DNA of 64,000 bases from positions 1-64,000 of the forward strand of contig NZ_JAHLOS010000003.1 of the NCBI RefSeq assembly GCF_018917525.1, read 5' to 3'. The number at the start of each line of letters is the position of its first letter. Position 1 is the first letter of the stretch. Of the stretch, positions 34,225-43,816 are shown piece after piece. Below the pieces are notes generated by a model. It was not told the origin of the DNA. It searched no databases and saw nothing but the letters and a program-made list of their open reading frames with translations. Both the position numbers and the translations under genes were made by a program. This DNA comes from Enterococcus raffinosus. Its GTDB lineage: Bacteria > Bacillota > Bacilli > Lactobacillales > Enterococcaceae.

Positions 34225-35250
34225 ATGAAAAAAATCGTTGGAATCACGATGGGCGACCCAGCTGGAATTGGACCAGAAATTGCCATCAAAGCATTAAATA
34301 AGCAAGCGTTATACGATCGTTGTCAGCCGCTTTTGATCGGTGATAAAAGTGTGCTGCTCTATTATTTAGAAAAGCATCCAGAGTTGGATCTAGCTATAAA
34401 TGTAGTGAAAACACCTAGCGAAGGAACATTCACGTTTGGAACAATCGATTTGATTGATTTAGCTATTGTAAGGATGGAAGATTTGCCGATTGGCGAAGTG
34501 TCTAAAGTTGGAGGAAATGCTGCCTTTCAATATGTGAAAAAAGTGATCGAGCTAGCGATGGCGAACGAAATCGATGCGACGGTTACCAATCCATTAAACA
34601 AGGAAGCGATGAATGCTGCGGGGCACCATTACGCCGGACATACGGAAATCTACGCGGATCTAACCGGAACAGAGAAATACACCATGATGTTGGCAGATGG
34701 GAATCTGCGAGTGGTTCACGTCTCGACTCACGTTTCTTTAAGAGAAGCCTGCGACCGCGCGACGAAAGAACGGGTCTTGGATGTCATTCGAATTGCTGAT
34801 CAAGCATGTAAAAATCTAGGGATTGCAGAACCGCGGATTGCGGTGGCAGGATTGAATCCTCATTGTGGTGAAAACGGGTTATTTGGACAAGAGGAAATTA
34901 AGGAAATCAATCCAGCAGTAGCAGCAGCACAAGCAAAAGGTATTAAAGCTTATGGTTCGTTACCGGCAGACACAGTCTTTTCTAAGGCGAACGGCGGTAT
35001 GTATGACATCGTGGTTGCGATGTACCACGACCAAGGCCACATTCCATTGAAAACATTAGGCTTCGTCTATGATCAAAAATCAGGTGCTTGGGAAGCGGTC
35101 AAAGGAGTGAACATCACTCTTGGATTACCGATCATCCGTACCTCGGTGGATCATGGCACAGCATTCGATCAAGCAGGGAAATGGACAGCCAGTGAATTCA
35201 GTCTTGAAAATGCTATCGACTATGCGATTCGTTTAGCCGAGAATTCCTAG
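34225..35250 (+). CDS. pdxA2: PdxA2-like 4-phospho-threonate/erythronate 3-dehydrogenase
   Basis: 341 residues of the PdxA family: GITMGDPAGIGPEIAIKAL at the start, metal-binding histidines in HYAGHTEIYAD, AMYHDQGHIPLKTLGF and SVDHGTAFDQAG. In the PdxA2 subgroup, which occurs next to DUF1537 kinases, the enzyme oxidises and decarboxylates 4-phospho-D-threonate or 4-phospho-D-erythronate to dihydroxyacetone phosphate using NAD. The operon context fits this better than pyridoxal-phosphate synthesis. A GGGGGAG site precedes the ATG. Confidence 0.9.
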   Translation: MKKIVGITMGDPAGIGPEIAIKALNKQALYDRCQPLLIGDKSVLLYYLEKHPELDLAINVVKTPSEGTFTFGTIDLIDLAIVRMEDLPIGEVSKVGGNAAFQYVKKVIELAMANEIDATVTNPLNKEAMNAAGHHYAGHTEIYADLTGTEKYTMMLADGNLRVVHVSTHVSLREACDRATKERVLDVIRIADQACKNLGIAEPRIAVAGLNPHCGENGLFGQEEIKEINPAVAAAQAKGIKAYGSLPADTVFSKANGGMYDIVVAMYHDQGHIPLKTLGFVYDQKSGAWEAVKGVNITLGLPIIRTSVDHGTAFDQAGKWTASEFSLENAIDYAIRLAENS

Positions 35251-35261
35251 GAGGTTGAGAA

Positions 35262-35708
35262 ATGATTATTGATGCAGTAGCAAATTTACATCATTATACG
35301 AAATTGTTTCCTAATATCCCTGAAGCGCTTGAAGCAATGAATAGGATTGAGCAACAGGAGTTTGGCAAAAAGTATTTCTTCGAGGGTGGTTACTTTTTCT
35401 TTCAAGAAGGAGCGACCAAACCCATTGAAGAGACACAATTCGAAGCGCATCGAAACTTCGTAGATCTTCAGATTGTCTTAGAAGGGGAAGAATACATCGC
35501 TTGGAATAAAATTGATGATTTAACCGAAGCGATCCCATACAACGCAGAAAAAGATGTTCAAAAGTTTACGGGTAAAGATGCGCATAAGATGAAGATGTCA
35601 GAAGGCATGGCGTACATTTGTTTTCCGTGGGATGGTCATAAGGCGGTTTTTCATGTCGATCAGCCGCTGCACTTTAAGAAAGCAGTCATTAAGTTAGCAC
35701 TTAATTAA
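35262..35708 (+). CDS. YhcH/YjgK/YiaL (DUF386) family cupin
   Basis: A 148-residue double-stranded beta-helix protein: the core KYFFEGGYFFFQEG, HRNFVDLQIVLEGEEYIAW (His, Asp, Glu metal-site residues) and ICFPWDGHKAVFHVD match YhcH/YiaL. E. coli YhcH belongs to the sialic-acid operon and YiaL to the yia sugar-acid operon. These proteins are thought to act on sugar anomers or isomers. Its place 11 bases after pdxA2 suggests a role early in processing of the imported sugar acid. Confidence 0.88.
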   Translation: MIIDAVANLHHYTKLFPNIPEALEAMNRIEQQEFGKKYFFEGGYFFFQEGATKPIEETQFEAHRNFVDLQIVLEGEEYIAWNKIDDLTEAIPYNAEKDVQKFTGKDAHKMKMSEGMAYICFPWDGHKAVFHVDQPLHFKKAVIKLALN

Positions 35709-35720
35709 AAAGGAAGCACT

Positions 35721-35799
35721 CTGGAAAAATAAGTGAGCGACTGCCGGTAAAAACTAGTTGGATGGTATGCGGCATGAATCATTTACTTAGTTTTTCTAG
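35721..35799 (+). other. Long imperfect hairpin inside the operon
   Basis: CTGGAAAAATAAGT (35721-35734) pairs with ACTTAGTTTTTCTAG (35785-35799) and the inner TGCCG (35742-35746) with CGGCA (35770-35774). There is no T run at the end, so it looks like an RNA processing or stability element rather than a terminator. Confidence 0.5.
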
Positions 35800-35844
35800 A
35801 AGAAAAAATTAACACATTAATAGGAAGAATAAGGAGGAAAAAGT

Positions 35845-37008
35845 ATGACAGAGTTACCGAAAGTAAGACAATCTGAACCAAATGGCGTGGTTTATCGGGA
35901 TGATTTTATGAATGTAGATTTTGGATTGATTCCCACTGGCGGAAAAGCAACTGCTCATGCACCCGCATTAATTGAAACGAAGGATGGTGGGATGTTGTGT
36001 GCGTGGTTTGCTGGAAGTTTTGAAGGAAGCGGAGATATTTCCATCGCTGTTTCCAAGTTAGACCCTAAGACACAGGTTTGGTCGGAGGCAAAAATTGTTT
36101 CTAAGGGTGAAGATCGCAGTGAACAGAATCCAGCCTTTTTCAGAGCACCGGACGACGAGATTTGGTTAATTTATACGTCTCAATTGAGCCGTCAAGAAGG
36201 CAAAGATAATATGCAATTTACTTCTATTATTATGGTTCAAAAATCAGAGGATGAGGGAGAGACTTGGAAAGAACCAGAGGTATTGTTCGATAATGAAGGG
36301 ACCTTCTCTAGACAAGCAATTCAAGTTTTAAGTAACGGCCGTTGGATTTTTAGTACATGGCTATGTGAAGATTCACCAGATGGATTGACCAATGATCCAA
36401 CGGAATTTCAAGTTTCAGACGACCAAGGAAAAACGTGGATAGCGGTTCGGATGCCTGATAGCAATGGGCGAGTACATGCAAATCTAATTGAAGTAGAAGA
36501 AGGACATTTAGTTGCCTTTATGCGTAGTCGATTTGCGGATCATGTTTATAAGAGTGAATCGCATGATTTCGGTGATACTTGGTCAGTTCCAGAAGCGACG
36601 GTGCTACCGAATAATAATGCGAGTGTCAGTGCAATTAAGCTGCAATCGGGTGAAATCGCTTTAGCTTATAATGTGAACGCTGCCAATCGTGCGGAATTCG
36701 GAAAAGTGGCGTGGCCTGGCTTACGAAATCCAGTTGCTGTTTCAGTTACAGAAGATCATGGTAAAACTTGGCCAATCGGCAGAGTCTTTGAACCAGCAGA
36801 AGGTTATATTGGAATCGAAAATAAAACGAATAACTCGCAGCACGAATATCCGACACTTTATCAAGACAGCAATGGGGTGTTGCATTTGGTTTATGCCTAC
36901 AAGAATCGTTTGTGCGTGAAGTACGTTCGTTTTACAGTGGAAGATTTATTTGGCGAAAAAAGAGAAGCAGAGGGTGTCTATAATCCAACTTCGGGTGAAG
37001 GCGTCTAA
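35845..37008 (+). CDS. BNR-repeat sialidase-superfamily protein, probably cytoplasmic
   Basis: 387 residues of a six-bladed beta-propeller. Four Asp boxes (SxDxGxTW) are visible: KSEDEGETWKEP, VSDDQGKTWIAV, ESHDFGDTWSVPE and VTEDHGKTWPIG. ALIETKDGGMLCAWFAGSFEG near the N-terminus matches the family of 'exo-alpha-sialidase-like' proteins. There is no signal peptide or cell-wall anchor, unlike secreted sialidases, so it likely acts on an imported substrate. The three-arginine sialidase triad cannot be confirmed by eye. It may be a glycoside or lactone-processing enzyme. Confidence 0.8.
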   Translation: MTELPKVRQSEPNGVVYRDDFMNVDFGLIPTGGKATAHAPALIETKDGGMLCAWFAGSFEGSGDISIAVSKLDPKTQVWSEAKIVSKGEDRSEQNPAFFRAPDDEIWLIYTSQLSRQEGKDNMQFTSIIMVQKSEDEGETWKEPEVLFDNEGTFSRQAIQVLSNGRWIFSTWLCEDSPDGLTNDPTEFQVSDDQGKTWIAVRMPDSNGRVHANLIEVEEGHLVAFMRSRFADHVYKSESHDFGDTWSVPEATVLPNNNASVSAIKLQSGEIALAYNVNAANRAEFGKVAWPGLRNPVAVSVTEDHGKTWPIGRVFEPAEGYIGIENKTNNSQHEYPTLYQDSNGVLHLVYAYKNRLCVKYVRFTVEDLFGEKREAEGVYNPTSGEGV

Positions 37009-37097
37009 CAGAAAAAAATAACTATTTGAAGTTTCCAGCATCAGTGTGTTGCGCTGCAGAGCGACCGCTGCTCAGGACTTAGAATTACATTTACTGC

Positions 37098-37131
37098 TGA
37101 TACATAAGACGTTGATCTTCCTTATGTATCA
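37098..37131 (+). other. Perfect hairpin between BNR and permease genes
   Basis: TGATACATAAG (37098-37108) and CTTATGTATCA (37121-37131), 12-base loop, no T run. Probably an RNA processing or attenuation element. Confidence 0.5.
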
Positions 37132-37180
37132 ACAGAAAGTAAAAAATTAATTCATTTTAACAAAAAAGGAGAATACAAAA

Positions 37181-38458
37181 ATGACAATAGAAATGATTCT
37201 CGCCCTGGGTATTTTGGTTTTCATGATCGTTTTGATCATGTCTGACAAATTGGCCTTTGGCGCTCCACCTTTGTTGGCCTGCTTGTTATTGGTTGTTACT
37301 GGTTTATCAACAGTTCAAGAGGCTTTTGCAGGATTTGTAAATTCAAGTGTAATTATGGTAGCAGGATTTATGGTTGTAATGGCAGGTTTAATGAAGACCA
37401 GTTTGATTGGCAGAGTCCAATCCACGATGATCTCATTGGTTAATCGTGGCGGCTATAAAAGTTATGTGTTACTGCTGATCGTGGTGATGCTTGGTGCAAG
37501 TCTGACAGGTTCTGGATCTACTGGGTATTATGTTCTTATTTTATCGTTAGTATCGATGATTCCTTATAATAAAAAAATGCCTACATCAAAATTAATGATG
37601 CCTTTAGGTTTTGCGACGAACCATCCGTTACTGCCCTTTAACTGCGCGTTATTTTATGGCGTAACTGTTAGTGTGTTAGAAACGGCGGGATATAAAGAGA
37701 CGATCTCAATGCCGAAATTTGCAATCGTTAACTTCATTTTAGCAATGGGTTTCCTAGTTTGGAGTTTGATTGCTTATCGTTTATTACCAGATCATCCAAT
37801 TACAGAACCAGGAGAAGAGGATAAAAAAGAAGAAGCTGAGGCAGTAGTATTGCCGGCGTGGAAAGAAAATCTTACGATTGCTTTATTCATGTTAAGTGTT
37901 GCTGGCATGATGATGATGAATACATTAGGTGATGCTTCTTATGTGATTCCGGGATTAGCAGGTGCTATCCTCTTAGTAATCAATGTGTTAGATTTCAAAG
38001 AAGTGCGTGACAGTATGGGAGCACCAGTAATCTTGATGATGGCTGGTGTTATCGGAGTGGCAGATGCCTTAGCAAATACTGGATTTACAGCGATGATCGG
38101 TGATTTAGTGGCAGATACGATCGGAACGAATTTCCATCCATTCTTCTTAGTGTTGATCTTCGCTTTATTAACTAGTACCTGTGCAACATTTACGGGTTCA
38201 AACATGGGATCTGTTTATATTTTCGCTCCAATCGCGATAGCGACAACGATTAGTTTAGGTTTAAGCCCAGTTGCAGCGGCAACAGCAGTTGTGATCTCTG
38301 GTTGGAATGGTGGGTATATGCCTGTAGATGGAATGCCAGCCATGATCATGGGGATGGGAAAATACAAGCTGCCGGAGTTCTGGAAATATTCAGTGCCTAT
38401 GTATCTGATTCGAATCGTTGCACTGACAATCGGATCAGTCGTAGTCTTTCCATTTTAA
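37181..38458 (+). CDS. SLC13/ArsB-NhaD-superfamily anion permease
   Basis: A 425-residue membrane protein with about eleven helices and a charged central loop EEDKKEEAEAVV (about 212-225). It has the inverted-repeat topology of SLC13/DASS and CitMHS carriers: GSGSTGYYVLIL (first hairpin) and TCATFTGSNMGSVYIFAP (second), both rich in Ser/Thr/Asn like the carboxylate-binding SNT motifs. It probably imports the acid substrate of this operon with Na+ or H+. It is the last gene, followed directly by a riboswitch belonging to the next gene. Confidence 0.85.
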   Translation: MTIEMILALGILVFMIVLIMSDKLAFGAPPLLACLLLVVTGLSTVQEAFAGFVNSSVIMVAGFMVVMAGLMKTSLIGRVQSTMISLVNRGGYKSYVLLLIVVMLGASLTGSGSTGYYVLILSLVSMIPYNKKMPTSKLMMPLGFATNHPLLPFNCALFYGVTVSVLETAGYKETISMPKFAIVNFILAMGFLVWSLIAYRLLPDHPITEPGEEDKKEEAEAVVLPAWKENLTIALFMLSVAGMMMMNTLGDASYVIPGLAGAILLVINVLDFKEVRDSMGAPVILMMAGVIGVADALANTGFTAMIGDLVADTIGTNFHPFFLVLIFALLTSTCATFTGSNMGSVYIFAPIAIATTISLGLSPVAAATAVVISGWNGGYMPVDGMPAMIMGMGKYKLPEFWKYSVPMYLIRIVALTIGSVVVFPF

Positions 38459-38510
38459 ATAAAGTAATTGTTTTGTTTGGATTGACCGTTCTACATTAGA
38501 ATTTTAATTT

Positions 38511-38610
38511 CCACATAAGGGAGTAACCAGCAGTGTAACAGCTGTGACAGTATCACCAATAACGAAAAAATTTTTCTGGTGCTGTCTTGAATGGTGAGAC
38601 TTGTGTATGC
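38511..38610 (+). ncRNA. yybP-ykoY manganese-sensing riboswitch aptamer
   Basis: The leader has the two conserved loops of the yybP-ykoY class: AAGGGAGTA (38517-38525, after P1) and GGTGAGAC (38593-38600), with the P2-P4 helices between (CAGCAGTG..., GACAG..CTGTC). P1 forms between ACATAAG (38513-38519) and CTTGTGT (38600-38606). The 3' strand of P1 is also the 5' arm of the terminator, so Mn2+ binding should favour readthrough. The class responds to Mn2+ and often precedes metal-exporting P-type ATPases. Confidence 0.8.
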
Positions 38611-38640
38611 CTTTTTAGACATACACAAGTCTCTTTTTTT
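38596..38640 (+). terminator. Riboswitch-controlled terminator
   Basis: A perfect 14-base stem GAGACTTGTGTATG / CATACACAAGTCTC, ten-base loop, then seven T. The 5' arm overlaps aptamer helix P1, so the two structures exclude each other. Confidence 0.9.
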
Positions 38641-38661
38641 AAGAAAAATTAGGAGGAAGTT

Positions 38662-41394
38662 ATGACAGAAACGAATAAGAAACAAAGTACAACAGCATTT
38701 TATGCGGAAGCTACAGAACTTGTTTTGGCTGAAATGCAGACATCAAGCGATGGATTAAGTAATAACGAGGCAAAAAAACGTTTAGCAGCATATGGAAAAA
38801 ATGAACTGGCTGAAGGTAAGAAAAAGAGTCTATTGATGAAATTTGCGGAACAGTTCAAGGATTTTATGATTCTGGTTTTACTTGCTGCTGCAATCATCTC
38901 ATCAATTGTGTCTCATGAGGTTGTTGATTCAATCATCATTTTACTCGTTGTGATCATTAATGCGATCATGGGTGTTTTTCAAGAAGCCAAAGCGGAGCAG
39001 GCGATTGAAGCGTTGAAGCAAATGTCGACACCAAATGCTACCGTCTTGAGGGACGGGCATACCTTATCAATCAAAAGTGATGAGCTAGTTCCTGGAGATA
39101 TTGTATTACTAGAAGCGGGAGATGTTGTTCCAGCAGATATTCGATTATTAGAAGCGGCTTCATTAAAAATTGAAGAAGCGGCCTTGACGGGTGAATCGGT
39201 ACCAGTGGAAAAAGAAACGGGCGTATTACCAGCTGGTGATATTGGTATTGGGGATCGTGTAAACATGGCTTTTTCAAATAGCAATGTAACCTATGGCCGG
39301 GGTAAAGGTGTTGTAGTGAACACTGGAATGAGTACCGAAGTCGGAAAAATCGCTGATATGCTGGCTCAAGCAGACGAAACAGAAACGCCGCTGAAGAATA
39401 ATTTGAATGATCTGGGTAAATTCTTGACTATAGCGATTATTGCCATCGCAGTGATTATGTTTATCGTTGGAACATTGATCAATGGGACTTCTTTCGTAGA
39501 TATGCTGTTGACTTCGATTTCCTTAGCCGTTGCAGCAATTCCTGAAGGATTACCAGCAATTGTGACAATCATTTTAGCTTTAGGAACCCAAGTAATGGCA
39601 AAACGTAATTCTGTTATTCGCAAATTGCCAGCTGTGGAAACGTTAGGAAGCACGGATATCATTGCTTCGGATAAAACAGGGACTTTGACACTGAATCAAA
39701 TGACTGTAGAAAAACTGTATGATGAGTTTCAGCAAAAATCGGCTAAATCTACTATTGGAACAGACAACTTAGCGATAAAAATCATGAATTACGCTAATGA
39801 TACAAAATTTGCTCAAGATGGAACATTGATTGGTGATCCCACGGAAACGGCTTTAGTTCAATTTGGGATTGATCAGAATTTTGATATTCACCAAAGTCTG
39901 AAAAAAGAGCCTCGTGTCGGAGAGCTCCCTTTTGATTCAGATCGGAAACTCATGAGCACGGTTCATCAACTTGCTGACGGAAGATATCTAGTTGCGGTAA
40001 AGGGAGCTCCAGATGTCTTAATTCAACGAACAAAACGTGTATTTGTAGCTGGCCAAGAACATTCCATGACGGAAAAAGAAAAGAATGAAATTCTGTTTAA
40101 CAATGCTGATATGGCGAAGCAAGCATTACGGGTGTTGGCGATGGGCTTCAAGTATTTAGACGAACTCCCACAAGAATTGACGTCAGGCATACTTGAAAAT
40201 GATTTGTGCTTTGCTGGATTAGTCGGGATGATTGATCCCGAAAGAGAAGAAGCTGCCGAAGCGGTGAGAATGGCAAAAGAAGCTGGGATTCGACCTATTA
40301 TGATCACAGGAGATCACAAAGATACTGCTGAAGCCATCGCGGTTCGTCTAGGAATTATTCATGCTGGAAATTCCAACGCTGTCTTAACTGGTGCAGAGCT
40401 GAACGAGCTGAGTGATGAAGAGTTTGCTAAAAAAGTGTATAACTATTCTGTGTATGCGCGCGTATCGCCAGAGCATAAGGTCCGGATCGTGAAGGCCTGG
40501 CAGCAAGAAGGAAAAGTAGTAGCGATGACCGGCGATGGTGTCAATGATGCTCCGTCATTAAAACAAGCCGATATCGGAATTGGTATGGGGATTACTGGTA
40601 CAGAAGTTTCTAAAGGCGCCTCCGATATGGTACTGGCTGATGATAATTTTGCTACGATTGTCGTTGCAGTCGAAGAAGGTCGGAAAGTATTTTCGAATAT
40701 TCAAAAGACTGTTCAATACTTGTTAGCAGCGAATTTAGGTGAAGTCTTGACTTTATTTATTGCGACCTTGTTTGCTTGGGATACTTTGTTGCCGATTCAC
40801 TTATTATGGATCAATTTAGTAACTGATACTTTTCCAGCAATCGCATTAGGAATGGAGCCAGCTGAAAAAGACTTAATGAGTCATAAGCCAAGAGGGCGCA
40901 GTTCAAATCTATTCTCTGGTGGAGTGTTCAGCAGTATTATTTATCAAGGAATTTTAGAAGGCGGGATTACGTTGTTTGTTTATTGGTTTGCGATTCAAAA
41001 TCCAGCGCATACAGCGTTAAATATGCCGGAATTATCCACTCAGGCACTTTATAATTTGCAACATGCAGATGCCTTGACGATGTGCTTTGCGACACTTGGA
41101 TTTATGCAGCTATTCCACGCCTTTAACGTGAAGTCAGTGAAGCAATCAATTTTCAAAGTAGGGCTGTTTCGTAACAAAACCTTCAACTGGGCGATTTTGC
41201 TTTCCTTTGCTTTGATGGGTGTAATTATTTTGGTTCCGGGACTAAACGATATTTTCCGTGTAGCTTCTTTGAATGGTGTCCAATGGGGCGTAGTTGCTGG
41301 AGCGTCCTTCTCGATTATTCCGATTGTTGAATTTGTAAAGTTTTTTCAGCGAAAAGTTTCTGCTGAAAAAGTTGAAGAAATCGTAATCGAGTAA
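38662..41394 (+). CDS. P-type cation ATPase (P2A/PMCA-like), probable Mn2+/Ca2+ exporter
   Basis: A 910-residue pump with an N-terminal cation-ATPase domain, A-domain TGES (LTGESVPV), P-domain with phosphorylated Asp337 in DKTGTLT, N-domain KGAPD, hinge [21 protein letters not shown] and ten transmembrane helices with PEGLP in TM4 ([13 protein letters not shown]) and [15 protein letters not shown] in TM6. Sequence type is that of Ca2+ pumps. The yybP-ykoY leader, induced by Mn2+, argues for Mn2+ efflux as in related lactic-acid-bacterial and streptococcal pumps. AGGAGGAAG precedes the ATG. Confidence 0.93.
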   Translation: MTETNKKQSTTAFYAEATELVLAEMQTSSDGLSNNEAKKRLAAYGKNELAEGKKKSLLMKFAEQFKDFMILVLLAAAIISSIVSHEVVDSIIILLVVIINAIMGVFQEAKAEQAIEALKQMSTPNATVLRDGHTLSIKSDELVPGDIVLLEAGDVVPADIRLLEAASLKIEEAALTGESVPVEKETGVLPAGDIGIGDRVNMAFSNSNVTYGRGKGVVVNTGMSTEVGKIADMLAQADETETPLKNNLNDLGKFLTIAIIAIAVIMFIVGTLINGTSFVDMLLTSISLAVAAIPEGLPAIVTIILALGTQVMAKRNSVIRKLPAVETLGSTDIIASDKTGTLTLNQMTVEKLYDEFQQKSAKSTIGTDNLAIKIMNYANDTKFAQDGTLIGDPTETALVQFGIDQNFDIHQSLKKEPRVGELPFDSDRKLMSTVHQLADGRYLVAVKGAPDVLIQRTKRVFVAGQEHSMTEKEKNEILFNNADMAKQALRVLAMGFKYLDELPQELTSGILENDLCFAGLVGMIDPEREEAAEAVRMAKEAGIRPIMITGDHKDTAEAIAVRLGIIHAGNSNAVLTGAELNELSDEEFAKKVYNYSVYARVSPEHKVRIVKAWQQEGKVVAMTGDGVNDAPSLKQADIGIGMGITGTEVSKGASDMVLADDNFATIVVAVEEGRKVFSNIQKTVQYLLAANLGEVLTLFIATLFAWDTLLPIHLLWINLVTDTFPAIALGMEPAEKDLMSHKPRGRSSNLFSGGVFSSIIYQGILEGGITLFVYWFAIQNPAHTALNMPELSTQALYNLQHADALTMCFATLGFMQLFHAFNVKSVKQSIFKVGLFRNKTFNWAILLSFALMGVIILVPGLNDIFRVASLNGVQWGVVAGASFSIIPIVEFVKFFQRKVSAEKVEEIVIE

Positions 41395-41440
41395 AAAAAC
41401 AGGCAGTGTGTCAGAATTTAGATACGCTGCCTGCTTTTTA
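41394..41440 (+). terminator. Terminator of the P-type ATPase gene
   Basis: CAGGCAG..GT / AC..CTGCCTG with an AT-rich loop, followed by CTTTTTATG. Confidence 0.75.
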
Positions 41441-41449
41441 TGCACTAAG

Positions 41450-41587
41450 CTATTTTTTGGGACAGACATATTTCATTGTCGTAGTCCCGACAATTATCGT
41501 ATTTACATAGATTTGTTCGATGATTCCTGTTACTTTTTCTCCATGGCAGTCTACGGTAGTAATTTCATTACCAATAACATATTCCAT
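41450..41587 (-). CDS. DUF2187-like small protein, 45 residues
   Basis: Starts MEYVIGNEITTVDCHGEKVT and ends MKYVCPKK. The small SH3-like beta pattern (VGNEITxxxxxGEKVTGIIEQIYVNTIIV) matches DUF2187-type proteins of Firmicutes, in which a 'GxVxxIxxNSVIV' stretch is typical. AAAGGGATGG lies about nine bases before the ATG. Two Cys residues are present (Cys14, Cys42). Function unknown. Confidence 0.6.
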   Translation of the reverse strand: MEYVIGNEITTVDCHGEKVTGIIEQIYVNTIIVGTTTMKYVCPKK

Positions 41588-41955
41588 TAATCATCCATCC
41601 CTTTCACCTGACATCCTACCACTGATTAAGGAATCATTCTCTTCAATTATTTATTATGAAACGAAATTATTAATAGTGCGTATCATTTGTTATTTTACTT
41701 TTTTAGATGATTCATCCGAAACTAAAATCTAGTAAAGAAAAATACAATTACACACCTCCTTAGTCATTGACTGATTGGTATACTCAGAGTGTAACTAAAT
41801 GAAAGAGTGATTTAAGAATGAAACGCATCTGGGGATTGTTACTCATTTAGAAAGCAATGAAGCTAAAGACTTTTGAGAAATCCTTCACCCGATTTGACGA
41901 TACACGCTATAATGGGTTTAATAAAAGAATGATTAACAGAATGAGAGGTGAGTCC

Positions 41956-43653
41956 ATGAAATCAGAAAAAGAGACGACAAATTCGTTGATTGAAAAACGA
42001 GCAGCTTCCCTGCAAACTACCTCAAAGGTTGTGCTGCCACCAGCTCTAGCTGAAAGAATAGAACGTTATCCAGAAAATAAACGGCGACCTGTTAACAAAA
42101 CGGTTTTTAAAAATGATTATTTTCAATTGACCTACAATACAAGAAATCATTCTATGGCAATTTCCTCAAAAGGCGATTTAGTCTATTCAGCGATTCCTTA
42201 TGATACAGCTCGAAACTATATCCAACGTGCCGCGATCCAATACTTGCTTCATCCAGAAGAAATTCGACGCTATATCGAGCTTCATCAGACAACAATAGAG
42301 AAATATTTGATGTTGAGCATTTTTCAGGTGTCTGGAAATCGTGTGGATGAAAAATCATTTGAAGTAAAGCAGGCTTATAAAGCGATCCTGCAAAATCCGT
42401 TATTAGAAATTCAGGTTGCTGGACGATTGATGCAACACGATGAAACCGGACCGTTATCAGCGAATCTGGCCGGAAAATTTCTTTTTAGTGAAAATATAAA
42501 AACCGGAATTGCAGGCTATATTTCTGAGTATTTGAATTTCGTTGTTCAGCTGGCTAATTCATTGCCATTGATGATCGATGGAAAAGATGTTCAGTTGTTA
42601 GATGCAGTGGAGCAAGATCAACTGCTGATCGACAAAGGCCTGACGATATATTCGGATATTGAATCGGCACTTTCCTTATTGCCTCAAGAGGTGAAGCAAG
42701 GTGTTGAACAGGCTCTAGCTGTTACTGATTCAGCTCAAATGGTCAATACTCAACCGCTTCTACGCTCTCAATATGGGGAAGAACTCTCCCGAACGCGGGA
42801 AAACTATGTTGCTCACAGTGTCCATCCCGATGAAGCAGAGAAGTATTTCAAAAACGTCCATTCCACTGAAAATCGTAATCTGATCAATGTGGTTTCAGAT
42901 ATCCATGCGCAGGATGGAAAGTTGCCATTTGTTAATCGACATTTTAATGTGCTGGTCGGTGATGTGTCGGATTCTCATGTTCAAGATGAAGAAATTGAAG
43001 GGATCTATGTGATAGGAGGACATGAACTAATGGATGTTCTACCTGAAACGACCGATGTATCTGATGAGCAATGGGATAAGTGGCGACCGTTTTTCAACTA
43101 TGAATGGTTTAAGGAACTAATGCAAGAAACGGATGAAGCGTGGTATTTATTACCGACTGGTGAGCATGAATTTTATGAAGTGGTCAAAACGGAAATCACT
43201 AGTCGCTTTCCAAAAATGAAGCTTTTGAACAATGAGTATCTTATTTATGAAGGTATTCGTTATGTCGGTTTGACAATTCCTGTTGCGTTAGTGAGACGAA
43301 AAGAAGCGCTGCAACGATTCATTTTAAACGCGCTGGAAAAAATCTTAGGCGAGGACGTGGATACACCCACTGTAATTGTTTCTCACGCACCATTGTTCAA
43401 TGAACTGAGCCTACTGCCAGAAACAAGCGATGCATATAATAAAGATTATGTTTGTTCGGAACCACAGATAGAAAAACTATTTGAAAGATACAATATTATT
43501 GGCGCTATTCATGGACATCATCATATCCCAGCATCTTCAAGACGCTTCAAAAATGTTGAATTTGCTGGAAAACGGATGTTTGTTGTGTGCTCGATTTATT
43601 CAAAAGTAAATACCGGGTTTGAATTAATGAGCTTATTAGAACGCGGAAAATAA
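41956..43653 (+). CDS. Metallophosphoesterase with a large unrecognised N-terminal region
   Basis: The start at 41956 is chosen because GAGAGGTGA lies just before it (MKSEKETTNSLIEKRAASLQ), giving 565 residues. The C-terminal 260 residues hold a complete calcineurin-like metal site: VSDIHAQDG (D-x-H), LVGDVSD (GD), GGHEL (a G-N-H-E variant), VIVSHAP and AIHGHHHIP (GHxH). The first about 300 residues match nothing I recognise and are mostly helical. No signal peptide. Such fusions may act on nucleotides or phosphoproteins. Monocistronic. Confidence 0.75.
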   Translation: MKSEKETTNSLIEKRAASLQTTSKVVLPPALAERIERYPENKRRPVNKTVFKNDYFQLTYNTRNHSMAISSKGDLVYSAIPYDTARNYIQRAAIQYLLHPEEIRRYIELHQTTIEKYLMLSIFQVSGNRVDEKSFEVKQAYKAILQNPLLEIQVAGRLMQHDETGPLSANLAGKFLFSENIKTGIAGYISEYLNFVVQLANSLPLMIDGKDVQLLDAVEQDQLLIDKGLTIYSDIESALSLLPQEVKQGVEQALAVTDSAQMVNTQPLLRSQYGEELSRTRENYVAHSVHPDEAEKYFKNVHSTENRNLINVVSDIHAQDGKLPFVNRHFNVLVGDVSDSHVQDEEIEGIYVIGGHELMDVLPETTDVSDEQWDKWRPFFNYEWFKELMQETDEAWYLLPTGEHEFYEVVKTEITSRFPKMKLLNNEYLIYEGIRYVGLTIPVALVRRKEALQRFILNALEKILGEDVDTPTVIVSHAPLFNELSLLPETSDAYNKDYVCSEPQIEKLFERYNIIGAIHGHHHIPASSRRFKNVEFAGKRMFVVCSIYSKVNTGFELMSLLERGK

Positions 43654-43816
43654 TTGACAGAGGAGAAGAAAGATTTTCGCCTCTGTTGATTTTTACGATT
43701 ATTCAAAGATAATATATTTGTTCGTATATAGCTTTACTCGAATATGAAAGAATGTATGGAGGAAATCTATTAGAGTCGTAATCTCAGACAATATCACTTT
43801 TCAAGAGTAATGTTGA

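Noticed and set aside
41408-41732. Plus-strand frames of 60-70 codons after the P-type ATPase
   Set aside because: They run opposite the DUF2187-like gene and lack ribosome sites.
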